64,000 nt of DNA from Pedobacter cryoconitis (GTDB taxonomy: Bacteria; Bacteroidota; Bacteroidia; Sphingobacteriales; Sphingobacteriaceae), in contig NZ_JACHCC010000001.1 in NCBI RefSeq assembly GCF_014207135.1, forward strand, positions 124,001 through 188,000, read 5' to 3'. Positions 61,601 through 64,000 of this stretch are shown one piece after another; positions within the stretch are counted from its first letter, which is position 1, and each line of letters begins with the position of its first letter. The notes under the pieces are model-generated. The model was not told where the DNA came from. It ran no database searches and saw only the letters and a program-made list of their open reading frames with translations. Both the position numbers and the translations under genes were made by a program.

Positions 61601-64000
61601 TGAATTGGATGGGTTTAATCACCAGATTGTTCCATATGATCAGGAGATCACTTTTGTTGATCAGTTTATAGCACAGGCCTCCCTTACTCCTCATGCAACC
61701 GCACTAGTCTTTGAAAATGATAAATTCAGTTACCAGGAGTTAGATGAGCGAAGTAATCAGCTTGCTCATTACCTGCTTAGCAAGGGGGTAAAGAAAGGAA
61801 TGCTGGTTCCTTTGTGTATTGAGCGTTCACTGGATATGATTACTGGTATTATTGGTATCTTAAAAACAGGTGCGGCTTATGTTCCTGTTGACCCTGAATT
61901 CCCTCAGGACAGAATCAATTATATGTTAACTGATACTGCTGCTACCGTTATTGTGACTGGCAGTACCTGCAGATCTTTGCTTTTTGTGACAGATGACCAG
62001 GTTATCACAATGGACACTGCTGATGAAATTCTGAAAGCTTATCCTGTTACTGCACCGGATGTATCTGTTGCAGCTTCTGACCTGGTTTATGTAATTTATA
62101 CTTCAGGTAGTACTGGCAGGTCAAAAGGAGTTATGCTGACGCACCGGAACCTGTCAGATTATCTGGCTGGTTTACAATATACTTTACCTGTTAAGGACTG
62201 CAGTTCATTTGGTTTAATGTCAAGTATTGCAACTGACCTGGGTAATACAGTATTGTTTACCGCATTCCTGAATGGTGGTTGTCTGCATGTTTTCTCTAAG
62301 GCTGCTATCAGTGACCCTTTTGCACTCAGAAATTATCTTTCGGAGCATCCTGTAGATTGTATTAAAATTGTTCCGTCTCACTGGAAGGCGCTTTCTATGC
62401 CTGATTACTTGCTGCTGCCTGAAAAACTGCTTGTCTTTGGAGGAGAAGCACTTTCAGCAGAACTGGTTAACAGGATCAGGGTTCAGGGAGGACGTTGTAT
62501 GGTTGTCAACCACTACGGGCCTACAGAAACGACTATTGGTAAATTACTACATATCGTGAAGGATGGATATGCTTACCAGGAAAATATTCCGGTCGGCAAA
62601 CCATTCTCTAATACGAAGGTATATGTGGTTAATGCCAGTGGACAGTTGTGCCCTGTTGGTGTACCAGGTGAATTACTGATAGGAGGTGATGGGGTAGCTG
62701 CCGGGTATCTGAACAATGAAGAACTATCAGCTGAGAAATTTGTGGATGATCCTTTTTCAGCAGAAAGTGGTATACGTTTTTACCGCACTGGTGATACTGT
62801 GAAATATTTACCAGATGGAGATATCCTGTTTATCGGTCGCGGTGATGACCAGGTTAAAATCAGAGGTTACCGTATTGAACTAGGTGAGATAGAAAGTGCT
62901 TTATCTGCTTGTGAATTAGTGTATCAGGCTGTAGTACTGGCAAGACCAGATGAAGCGGGTAATAAACGTTTGGTCGGATATATCGTACCTGAAGGTGACT
63001 TTAATAAAGAAGCCATTGTCGCTTATCTGAAAAACAGGCTGCCGGATTATATGATTCCACTGCTTTTCGTATCCCTGGAAAAATTACCGCTTACAGCGAA
63101 TGGAAAAGTAGATAAGCGTGCTTTACCAGAGCCTGATATCAGCACATTGCTGACCCAGGATTATGTGGCTCCGCGTAATGAAACTGAAAATCACCTGGTA
63201 ACTATCTGGCAGGATGTATTGCGACTGGATAAAATAGGTGTTCACGATAATTTCTTTGAACTGGGCGGTGATTCTATTATTACGATTCAGGTGGTCAGCC
63301 GTGCCAGAAGAAGTGGTTATGAAATTTCACCGAAAGATGTATTTACTTGTCAGACCGTTGCACGTTTATCAGCACAGCTTGCTGTAGCGCAAAACAATAA
63401 AGTAAATGCTGAGCAAGAAACACTGACTGGAATCAGCGGGTTATTACCTGTTCAGCAGAAATTTCTGAATATTACCGGTCAGACCAAATCTTATTATAAT
63501 CATCACCTTACTTTCTCGGTTGTTAAGCACATTGATTCCGGAATATTAGCTGCAGCGGTTGCTGATTTGGTTAATTATCATGATGCGATCCGTTTTGCTT
63601 ATCAACACGAAGAAGCAGGCTGGAAGCAGGTTTACACGAATGAACTGGTCAATCTCGAAGTGATTGATCTGCAATATAGCAATGAGGAGGATTTCAGTGC
63701 AGAAGTAGCCGTTCATACAGCTCATTACCAGGAAAGTCTGGATATAGAAAAAGGTATTTTATGTCGTGCCGTACTCTTCCTTAGCCCATCGGATCAGGAA
63801 GAGAACCAGTTACTCTTTATCATCCATCACCTGGCTGTGGACGGAGTTTCGTGGCGTATTCTGGCCGAGGATCTGGAATTATTGGTTCAACATGCCGGAC
63901 AGCCTGTAATTACAGTATTAGGAGCGAAAACAAGTTCTTACAGACAATGGTACCAGGCTCTGGCTGACTATGGTAACAGCCCTGGATTGCTGCGTCAGTT
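42069..64000 (+). CDS. Giant nonribosomal peptide synthetase, five C-A-T-E modules visible, 3' end outside window
   Basis: A single open frame runs from ATG 42069 past the window end (more than 7,310 codons). Motifs checked in frame from the first C domain to 63845 show no break. Domain order: C-A-T-E repeated five times, the last E cut by the window edge. The protein begins directly with a C domain (MPINKSPLHPAQKDIYLDQL, active site HHLISDG), which suggests a starter C domain that N-acylates residue 1. Later C domains carry HHILLDGW and follow E domains, as DCL domains do. Every A domain keeps the A10 lysine, every T domain has FFELGGDS, and every E domain has HHL(A/S)(V/I)DGVSW. It follows an SbnA-like gene in the same direction. 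No release domain is in view, so total length, cyclisation and product are unknown. Confidence 0.96.
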   Translation, partial: MPINKSPLHPAQKDIYLDQLINVGSPYYNIGGYTRIIGPLVKAKFIAAVNSVPEVFDAYQMRFDIDEHTPHIHFDDTCRQLEIIEFDYSQQDNGEEALLKWMNEEFSKPFEIKKDNVLFEHYLIKLNEEDHLYFYKFHHLISDGFGFSSQIRYVAKKYNTLIDNNDDVEFLYLPYKDEAIKADAYYHSQEYADEGQYWKDKIEQKPQQLLQRRFLDSSHDQQRCENFLIDLSPEDFKLLEDLQKNTKSSIQQLTIAAMMIYFGKTSDRKDFIFGTPLHKRKNKKVREIVGMFTGILPYKGTYQPELTVDELIRAVTLTQREDYRYSNYQIGDLSRYFKINAAEEYLIEIVINYAILDFELDFGEGIQANTYSLPSGYGRYPIEIYWKDYGKQQPLQLSIDYKLQYFSAAEMELIAHRLLFILRQFSDNPNAKSGDIEIIPPSELQLLEQFNDVTVPYPDTKTLTVIFEERVFASPDAVAVKFEDKQYTYHELNVQANQLAHYLRSKGVTKDTLVPVCFDRSLEMVVGILAIMKAGGAYVPVDPQYPEDRINYMLEDTGARVVVTTAAIAGKFITAKGIELLLMDAEADIIGMQPVTGVEHVVNPDDLSYVIYTSGSTGRPKGVMVEHAGMLNHLYAKVNDLELSDSSIVAFTASYTFDISVWQLFSALLCGGTTIIYSSALILEPATLIRTVDKDKVTIWELVPSYLAAVLQEQFVASLVSLKYLLVTGEAVSQPVLAQWFAHPFYGGIPVVNAYGPTEASDDICHYVMYNTPESTNVPLGSPVQNTQLYVMNNQLQLCPIGVAGEIAVSGVCVSRGYLNRDDLTAEKFITNPFDPASTYRMYRTGDLGRWLPDGNIEYLGRIDDQVKIRGFRIELGEIEAALQLCEGVSQAVVAVKTDDHGNKRLVGYVVSDGDFDKELVVLKLKEKLPEYMIPAFFITIDTVPLTANGKVDKKSLPDPDAGALQTTTYVAPRNETEEILVNIWQELLGVLKVGIYDNFFELGGDSITTIQVASRAKRAGISLQPRDLFTNYTISSLSTLLSLRVVTTTQAAQGLLTGASGLLPIQQHFFEAETQNVSHYNQHLLLKTDKRSDQKILLAAIRELVRYHDALRFSYTFQEGQVKQVYGNYEGSLETAEFCKDATALTTLIESYQDSLDIEKGILMRSVLLLDPESESHNYLLIVIHHLAVDGVSWRILLDDLTLLLQSGGTQSLQELIGDKSSAYEQWHQALTAYSQEQRLLSQLPYWENSVKGYVPVRTSQDQPSSARIADMGTIKAHLNQQNTQLLLQEVSRAYNTEINDILLSALALTLSEWNGTTTVSIGLEGHGRENISAHIDSSHTIGWFTSLYPVLLEVKKGKDIGFVLKNVKEQLRLVPEKGIGFGVLKYLNKVDSLQTSDPWDIVFNYLGKLDHTIVEDAAVIPLWETFGLSVAKDYPLRDKIAVNSIIRQGVLEFHWDYSTLHFSQEDMEQLTVRYISCLEELIAHCVSRLEVSPTPSDYELGGLISSVELDEFLTEDYQGAPRKDQIEGLARLSGLQEGMLFYGLYDRHAGTYVQQFYCSLEDLNEDVFIQSWKQLIHQHSILRSGFYHQVFGVPVQCAYREVELPVTILDYRQLNNEQQQAAIREYEAADRLKGFDFTAVPLMRICLIRLQDNYYQFLWTYHHILLDGWSLPVILEELMRAYEAQVTGTSVSVLPNTRYDDYIRYIYRKDKEAANQYWRKYLEGVEEGSLLSFINTSADRNKGAGVYRKEKLSLSHSFTNSLAQYAHRHHITLNTLMQGVWAYLLYRYTGKADVIYGVIVSGRPEDLPGVERGVGMYINTLPLHTTVDEKQTLTNWLQVLQTSQLESREYQYTTLNEIQRLSGISGDIFDSLLVFENYPVSKVLNEHPWQLKLENIGLHEHTNYPFNIIIQATDTIQIDFNYNSSLLPPAYASAIAGHFEQALQQFITLGEGALEGIEILKVAECALLLETFNDTRSHYPEQYNVIDAFWEQVILNPEDTAIVYESVSLSYRELDERSEQLAFELISRGVKPESLVPVGMKRSLDMMIGILAILKAGAAYVPIDPDYPLERIAFMLEDTAGKVALTNSEWVSLFKGMAPDLELISLDQLELSPVDHLLPVSAITPDSPAYVIYTSGSTGQPKGVVVTHRNVVSLVKEVSYVALGKEDVLLSTGSPSFDATTFEYWGMLLNGGRLILCADDKLLDSSQLKGEVRLHGVTKMWFTSSWFNQLIDTDITVFEGLQAILAGGEKLSDEHVGRIRKTYPEIEIINGYGPTENTTFSLTFSIDDSGLIPIGRPLDNRTAYVLDAQLRLLPVGVPGEIYLGGAGLSLGYLNRPDLTAERFINHPFKPDEKIYKTGDIGRWLPEGNIEYLGRMDDQVKIRGYRIELGEIENVLQQSELISQAVVLVKIDGASKRLVGYVVPEGDFDKDGIVAFLKIRLPEYMIPMVWIPLEKLPLTKNGKVDKKALPEVGALHTNNYIAPRNTMEQDLANIWQDLLRVPQVGINDNFFELGGDSIITIQVVSRAKRMGYDLHPRDLFTCQTIALLAVVLLKGKETEAVAEQGLLSGESGLLPIQQWFFEMADEERSHFNQHVLLTIDKGIAIKKLADAIGTLVQYHDALRFTYSADGLIQQYGNYAGQLEIEDLQSVSPDELEEAINKAAEQYQRSLDIGNGILIRAVLMLTPEAVPQHRLLVIVHHLSVDGVSWRILVEDLQLLLEDNAGKQAGEVLGKKSSSIRQWSDALTRFAGNNLLTTQLDYWERVVQQAGQLKTNKQYNGIVTFADTENQVVRLNALQTRRLLQDASKAYHTEINDILLAALAITLSDWNDHAVITLKMEGHGREDIEAGLDTSRSVGWFTSLYPISLEVLPHQLPGDILKSVKEQLRLIPGKGLGYGILKYISKVSSLQQNCGEVTFNYLGQMNNMLGDDGILGIAGEEAGTSVGGKLRVPDKLYINSIIKGDELEIDWRYSHYHFSPDSIAGLSAQYLANLEMLVDHCVSCKETNYTPADYGLGGVISYREMDAFLDGGDGNISRRHLVESIYPLSGLQAGMLFHGLYDAQAGTYVEQLSSSISSLDEQLFIQSWEYLLKQHTILRSAFYYDIFNVPVQCVLREVKLPIEILDYRKVTDQEQAIQDFAAADRLQGFDFAAAPLMRICLFRVTANEYRLLWSFHHILLDGWSLPVLLEELLQTYESLSNSGQVAATEEDRYEDYIRYINRRNQFEEADYWRNYLAPLTESTLLPFIRTGAGHTKGIGQFKVESLQLDTNRTAELSAYAQRNRITLNTLIQGAWAYLLSRYTGRADIVYGVTVSGRPEELSGVERAVGMYINTLPLCTQIDPAQDIALWLQDLQATQLRNREFQYSALNDIQRQSPVSGELFDSILVFENYPVDELLLAQPWKLQLSGVEVKEQTNYPLSITAAAGSEIDIRFEYNSDLLTSADVCRIAGHFENTLAQIIAKEVVTLDAIDILTADEKQGLLIDLNDNLFAYPSSKTLTDLFQEQVRASAGSAALVFGGDQLSYAELDERSNKLARHLIALGVGRNTLIPLFIDRSFEMIIGILGILKAGAAYVPVHPDYPAERTAYILSDINASLILTNTNSADLLPDTDLAIILLDNLELFDVYPETAPLNEVLPADLAYVIYTSGSTGQPKGVLIEHGSVVNLIAYQGMKFGIDNSEKILQFSNYNFDASVEQIFLALLNGATLVLLDEASRLDPSVLEQLLITEGITHLHATPGFLETLSAGRYGGLKRVISGGEYCRASLAEAWNPYVAFYNEYGPTETTVTALEYRYPVTGIGTDEGVPIGKGLGNTRTYLLDSQLRPVPAGVTGELYIAGVQVARGYLNRADQTASSFFADPFLSGERMYKTGDLCRLLADGNLTYVGRNDEQVKIRGYRIELGEIEHVLAQHDQVDQCVVLARTDAQGNKRLVGYVVAEAEFDKDAVVSFLKSRLPEYMVPGFWVVLDKLPLTGNGKLDKKALPEPDTDGLTANEYIAPRNEMEQNLAVIWQELLGVNRVGIHDNFFELGGDSIITIQVVSRARRSGYALNPRDLFTCQTIARLSALLNLQQDWTVTAEQGYLTGKSGLLPVQDWFLHTAAADKSHYNQHIVLTVDKRISSEQLETALNKLINHHDALRFAYQLSEGVWQQQYTDSRLEMTLADYQNSASDWSDAREKQLDMLQIQMDLAAGRLFQAALLLSPDTEPFNQLILVIHHLAVDGVSWRILTDDLELLLQQEDKPVTTVLGNKTTSVRQWYKTLKNYSQGQRLLKQEAYWKKTKQQLVSLHTDHSFDGEVNGSAIVQHIVKLGNSATSQLLKEAPKAYHTEINDILLHALTLTLAAHNNASTILVGMEGHGREDIAADADTSRTIGWFTSLYPVLLEIENEADIADQLKYIKEQLRQVPDKGLGYGVLKYINQAESLQGNDPWEVIFNYLGQSGQTDGEGLFTKPQWSLFGSSAGSDFTVEGKLAVNSMVIDGELVLYWSYSNLHFETDSITRLAAEYLKNLEQIIQHCISKETTSSTPADYGLGDIISYIELDQFLDADYKGSPRRSQLESISRLSGLQEGMLFHSLYDQQGGTYIQQFSAELKDTDINIFLDSWQHLMKQHSILRSAFYYDVFEVPVQCVYRQVEIPVQILDYRMMSGEEQELAIAQYKQEDRLKGFDFTTAPLMRICLIQLEDQRYTFCLTHHHILLDGWSMPIFLEELLTNYEQLVNGKTLPVITEDRYEDYIRYIERQDKEEAAAYWHNYLSGLEEASLLPFINTVSDRTKGHGEYGDEILLLDTAFSARLSGYAQKNRITLNTLMQGVWSYLLYNYTGRQDVAFGVVVSGRPENLPGVEKAVGMYINTLPLHSRVDLSQDIASYLQNIQTEQLESRAYQYTSLSEIQKLSGTTGELFDTLMVFENYPVSQALEAQPWSLQLTNTDIGQQHTNYPLSIIVIAGKEISIDFNYNSLLNLGYVKKIAGHFKTVLEQLVSAKELKFEGINILTAAEQQELLYDFNAKSISPLPSQTVITSFAAQAVLYGDNPAIIEGTESLSYRELDEESSRFAHYLRAKGVTAGVLVPVCQERSVKLIITMLAILKAGGAYVPIDPGYPAERILYMLSDIAAGLLISNDKVLSGLPALPDLEVINLDNLVGELNEYPLTAPVCNVGLTDLVYVIYTSGSTGQPKGVQITHAGLSNLVSWHLERYELRADSKTTTAAGVGFDAFGWEVWPALCAGAALYIVDDEQRLSPSDLVDYYRQEGITHSFLSTILIPEFIAASREGVLALKYLLAGGDKLSAIDLTGLTYQIVNNYGPTENSVVTTSYILEAKDAQTAPPIGIPVSHTQLYILNPAGKLSPAGVPGELCISGVGVAAGYLNRASLTAEKFVHNPFQEDWGGRMYRSGDLARWLPDGNIEYLGRIDDQVKIRGYRIELGEIENVLQQSSLIRQVVVLAKTDDRGNKQLVGYVVPEGEFNREDVMTYLKDRLPDYMIPALWVSLEKLPLTSNGKVDKKMLPEVVHHSLLTNSYTAPGNATEMALAIIWQDLLRVEQVGIHDNFFELGGDSIITIQAVSRAKRAGYEFQPRDLFINQTIARLAASLQLSKTRVVAGEQGILTGNSELLPIQQWFFEEGGTVTSHFNQQTLLNIDKSVDSGTISAAISQLVSYHDALRFTYRQTAGGWEQSYGENTGDLEIKDLQQLSDHLVAEAITLESNRVQGSLDIGQGILIRAVLMLTPENDIYNRLLIVVHHLAIDGVSWRILVEDLAFLLKTPGSVLSSAKSYSYRQWYQALNTYGKSRNLSEQEGYWKSAAQQYIPLRTEKNESGEISTADTATYIVTLDGLQTQRLLQDVPKAYHTEINDILLSALALTLSDWNNNSKVSIGLEGHGREDIAADCDISHTVGWFTSLYPVLLDTTTGKEPGDVLKNIKEQLRRIPAKGIGYGVMKYINRAPFLQGKDPWDVVFNYLGQWDNTATAQGHLSTAKEDTGASASADFIFRDKLAINSVIRNGELVIDLGYSTKHFTADGVQKLAAAYLSHLQTLIDHCATRKVTAYTPSDYGLGQEITYQEMDDFLEETYLHAPRRNQVERIYQLSGLQSGMLFHGLYDGEAGNYVEQFTTVLNAVDESLFMKSWEWVMQKHTILRSAFYYDTFNIPVQCVYKQVQLPLTVFDYRHLNSAMQEKAIMEYSSADRLEGFDFTAAPLMRICLSRLDNNRTHLIWSFHHILLDGWSVPLVLQELLEAYEQLATGKPLPVIVVDRYEDYIHYIQQDDNGKAETHWRNYLQHITEGSLLPFVGTSADRTKGVGDYSLKHLTVNPEITALLAGYAQRNHITMNTLMQGVWACLLAQYTGRPEVTYGVTVSGRPEALPGIEQAVGMYINTLLLATTVKDEPLSDWLKQIQADQLHNREYQYTPLNELKRWAAVEGELFDTLLVFENYPVSEVLEAQTWQLKMEDASITSQTNYPLWLVIMAGAEINIRFEYNTALLDERYVNSIAGHFEQVLLQLAAEDAVVPSDLVLLTKQERLELDGFNHQIVPYDQEITFVDQFIAQASLTPHATALVFENDKFSYQELDERSNQLAHYLLSKGVKKGMLVPLCIERSLDMITGIIGILKTGAAYVPVDPEFPQDRINYMLTDTAATVIVTGSTCRSLLFVTDDQVITMDTADEILKAYPVTAPDVSVAASDLVYVIYTSGSTGRSKGVMLTHRNLSDYLAGLQYTLPVKDCSSFGLMSSIATDLGNTVLFTAFLNGGCLHVFSKAAISDPFALRNYLSEHPVDCIKIVPSHWKALSMPDYLLLPEKLLVFGGEALSAELVNRIRVQGGRCMVVNHYGPTETTIGKLLHIVKDGYAYQENIPVGKPFSNTKVYVVNASGQLCPVGVPGELLIGGDGVAAGYLNNEELSAEKFVDDPFSAESGIRFYRTGDTVKYLPDGDILFIGRGDDQVKIRGYRIELGEIESALSACELVYQAVVLARPDEAGNKRLVGYIVPEGDFNKEAIVAYLKNRLPDYMIPLLFVSLEKLPLTANGKVDKRALPEPDISTLLTQDYVAPRNETENHLVTIWQDVLRLDKIGVHDNFFELGGDSIITIQVVSRARRSGYEISPKDVFTCQTVARLSAQLAVAQNNKVNAEQETLTGISGLLPVQQKFLNITGQTKSYYNHHLTFSVVKHIDSGILAAAVADLVNYHDAIRFAYQHEEAGWKQVYTNELVNLEVIDLQYSNEEDFSAEVAVHTAHYQESLDIEKGILCRAVLFLSPSDQEENQLLFIIHHLAVDGVSWRILAEDLELLVQHAGQPVITVLGAKTSSYRQWYQALADYGNSPGLLRQ
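46606..51145 (+). other. NRPS module 2 (C-A-T-E), predicted Val
   Basis: The C domain has HHILLDGW at 47058-47081. The A domain (about 47990-49500) gives code D-A-F-W-L-G-G-T-F-K, from SFDATTF, KMWFTS, ILAGGE and NGYGPTENTTF. This differs only at one position (Leu for Ile) from the classic valine code. The T-domain serine codon is at 49620. The E domain has HHLSVDG at 50166-50186 and SVGWFTSLYP. Predicted unit: D-Val (possibly a related beta-branched residue). Confidence 0.8.
51146..55690 (+). other. NRPS module 3 (C-A-T-E), specificity unresolved
   Basis: The C domain has HHILLDGW at 51591-51614. The A domain (about 52540-54030) gives code D-A-E-H-I-G-E-V-T-K, from NFDASVE, HLHATP, VISGGE and NEYGPTETTVT. 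I cannot assign it; two acidic pocket residues (Glu at the third and seventh positions) suggest a basic side chain such as Dap, Dab, Orn or Lys. The T-domain serine codon is at 54159. The E domain has HHLAVDG at 54708-54728 and TIGWFTSLYP. Predicted unit: a D-residue, perhaps basic. Confidence 0.65.
55691..60240 (+). other. NRPS module 4 (C-A-T-E), predicted Leu
   Basis: The C domain has HHILLDGW at 56139-56162. The A domain (about 57100-58590) gives code D-A-W-F-L-G-N-V-V-K, from GFDAFGW, HSFLST, LLAGGD and NNYGPTENSVV, identical to the leucine code I recall from surfactin synthetase. The T-domain serine codon is at 58716. The E domain has HHLAIDG at 59268-59288 and TVGWFTSLYP. Predicted unit: D-Leu. 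Confidence 0.85.
60241..64000 (+). other. NRPS module 5 (C-A-T-E, E truncated by window), predicted Asp
   Basis: The C domain has HHILLDGW at 60690-60713. The A domain (about 61640-63140) gives code D-L-T-K-V-G-H-I-G-K, from IATDLGNT, CIKIVP, LVFGGE and NHYGPTETTIG, identical to the recalled aspartate code. The T-domain serine codon is at 63273. The E domain starts near 63415 with HHLAVDG at 63825-63845 and runs off the window, so its later motifs cannot be checked. Predicted unit: Asp, probably D. Confidence 0.82.

Noticed and set aside
44165..62559. Short plus-strand frames at 44165-44353 and 62368-62559
   Set aside because: They are in other frames of the NRPS gene, over A-domain coding sequence, with no start signals or recognisable protein features.
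1..64000. CRISPR arrays, insertion sequences, prophage or rRNA genes
   Set aside because: I found no regularly spaced repeats with unique spacers, no transposase or integrase motifs and no rRNA-like sequence.

Overview
The window looks like a chromosomal segment of a Bacteroidota species in the Sphingobacteriaceae, most likely Pedobacter. The evidence is the family-typical genes (BatA-type membrane protein beside a dihydroorotase homologue, GH3-family adenylating protein, DUF4199, DUF937-OmpA), A-rich translation starts with little Shine-Dalgarno signal, and several copies of the Bacteroidota -7 promoter element TAnnTTTG. All assignments come from reading the sequence and recalled family motifs; no database search was run.

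Region 1 (1-14.7 kb) is mostly housekeeping. It starts with the edge of hisG on the minus strand, then an L,D-transpeptidase lipoprotein and a tight operon of a BatA/VWA-like membrane protein, a dihydroorotase homologue that has lost its metal ligands, an acidic hypothetical protein and a DUF4199 membrane protein. A second run of close or overlapping genes follows: two GT2 glycosyltransferases, a six-helix membrane protein, a GH3-family protein, dxr, rseP and hscB. A DUF3817 protein and tRNA-Leu(CAA) with its own promoter and terminator close the region.

Region 2 (14.7-37.5 kb) is an accessory, regulator-rich stretch. It has six AraC-family regulators and one IclR regulator among single enzymes: DinB, two serine hydrolases, a GlxA-type regulator next to a secreted DJ-1 protein with a metal-binding-like N-terminus, an ABC-F ATPase, an acyltransferase, a cytosine-deaminase-like amidohydrolase, an extra methionine aminopeptidase, an aldo/keto reductase, an HD hydrolase, an Old Yellow Enzyme, a fatty-acid-hydroxylase-family protein and a TIM-barrel isomerase-like protein. 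Degenerate repeat elements lie just after the tRNA and on both sides of one serine hydrolase, which suggests small-scale insertion or duplication.

Region 3 (37.5-64 kb) holds a lipoprotein, a DUF937-OmpA protein, about 1.3 kb of AT-rich sequence with no convincing gene, and then a nonribosomal peptide gene cluster. An SbnA-like enzyme, the first step towards L-2,3-diaminopropionate, precedes a giant NRPS that starts at 42069 and is still open at the window end (more than 7,300 codons). Five modules are visible, all C-A-T-E, so five consecutive residues are predicted to be epimerised. Codes read by eye suggest diamino acid (Dab/Dap) - Val - unresolved - Leu - Asp. The first C domain starts the protein without a loading module, which fits an N-acylated (lipo)peptide. 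Cationic lipodepsipeptides of the pedopeptin/isopedopeptin type are known from Pedobacter and, as I recall, contain diaminopropionate; this cluster may encode a member or relative of that group. The remaining modules, release domain and tailoring genes lie beyond the window.
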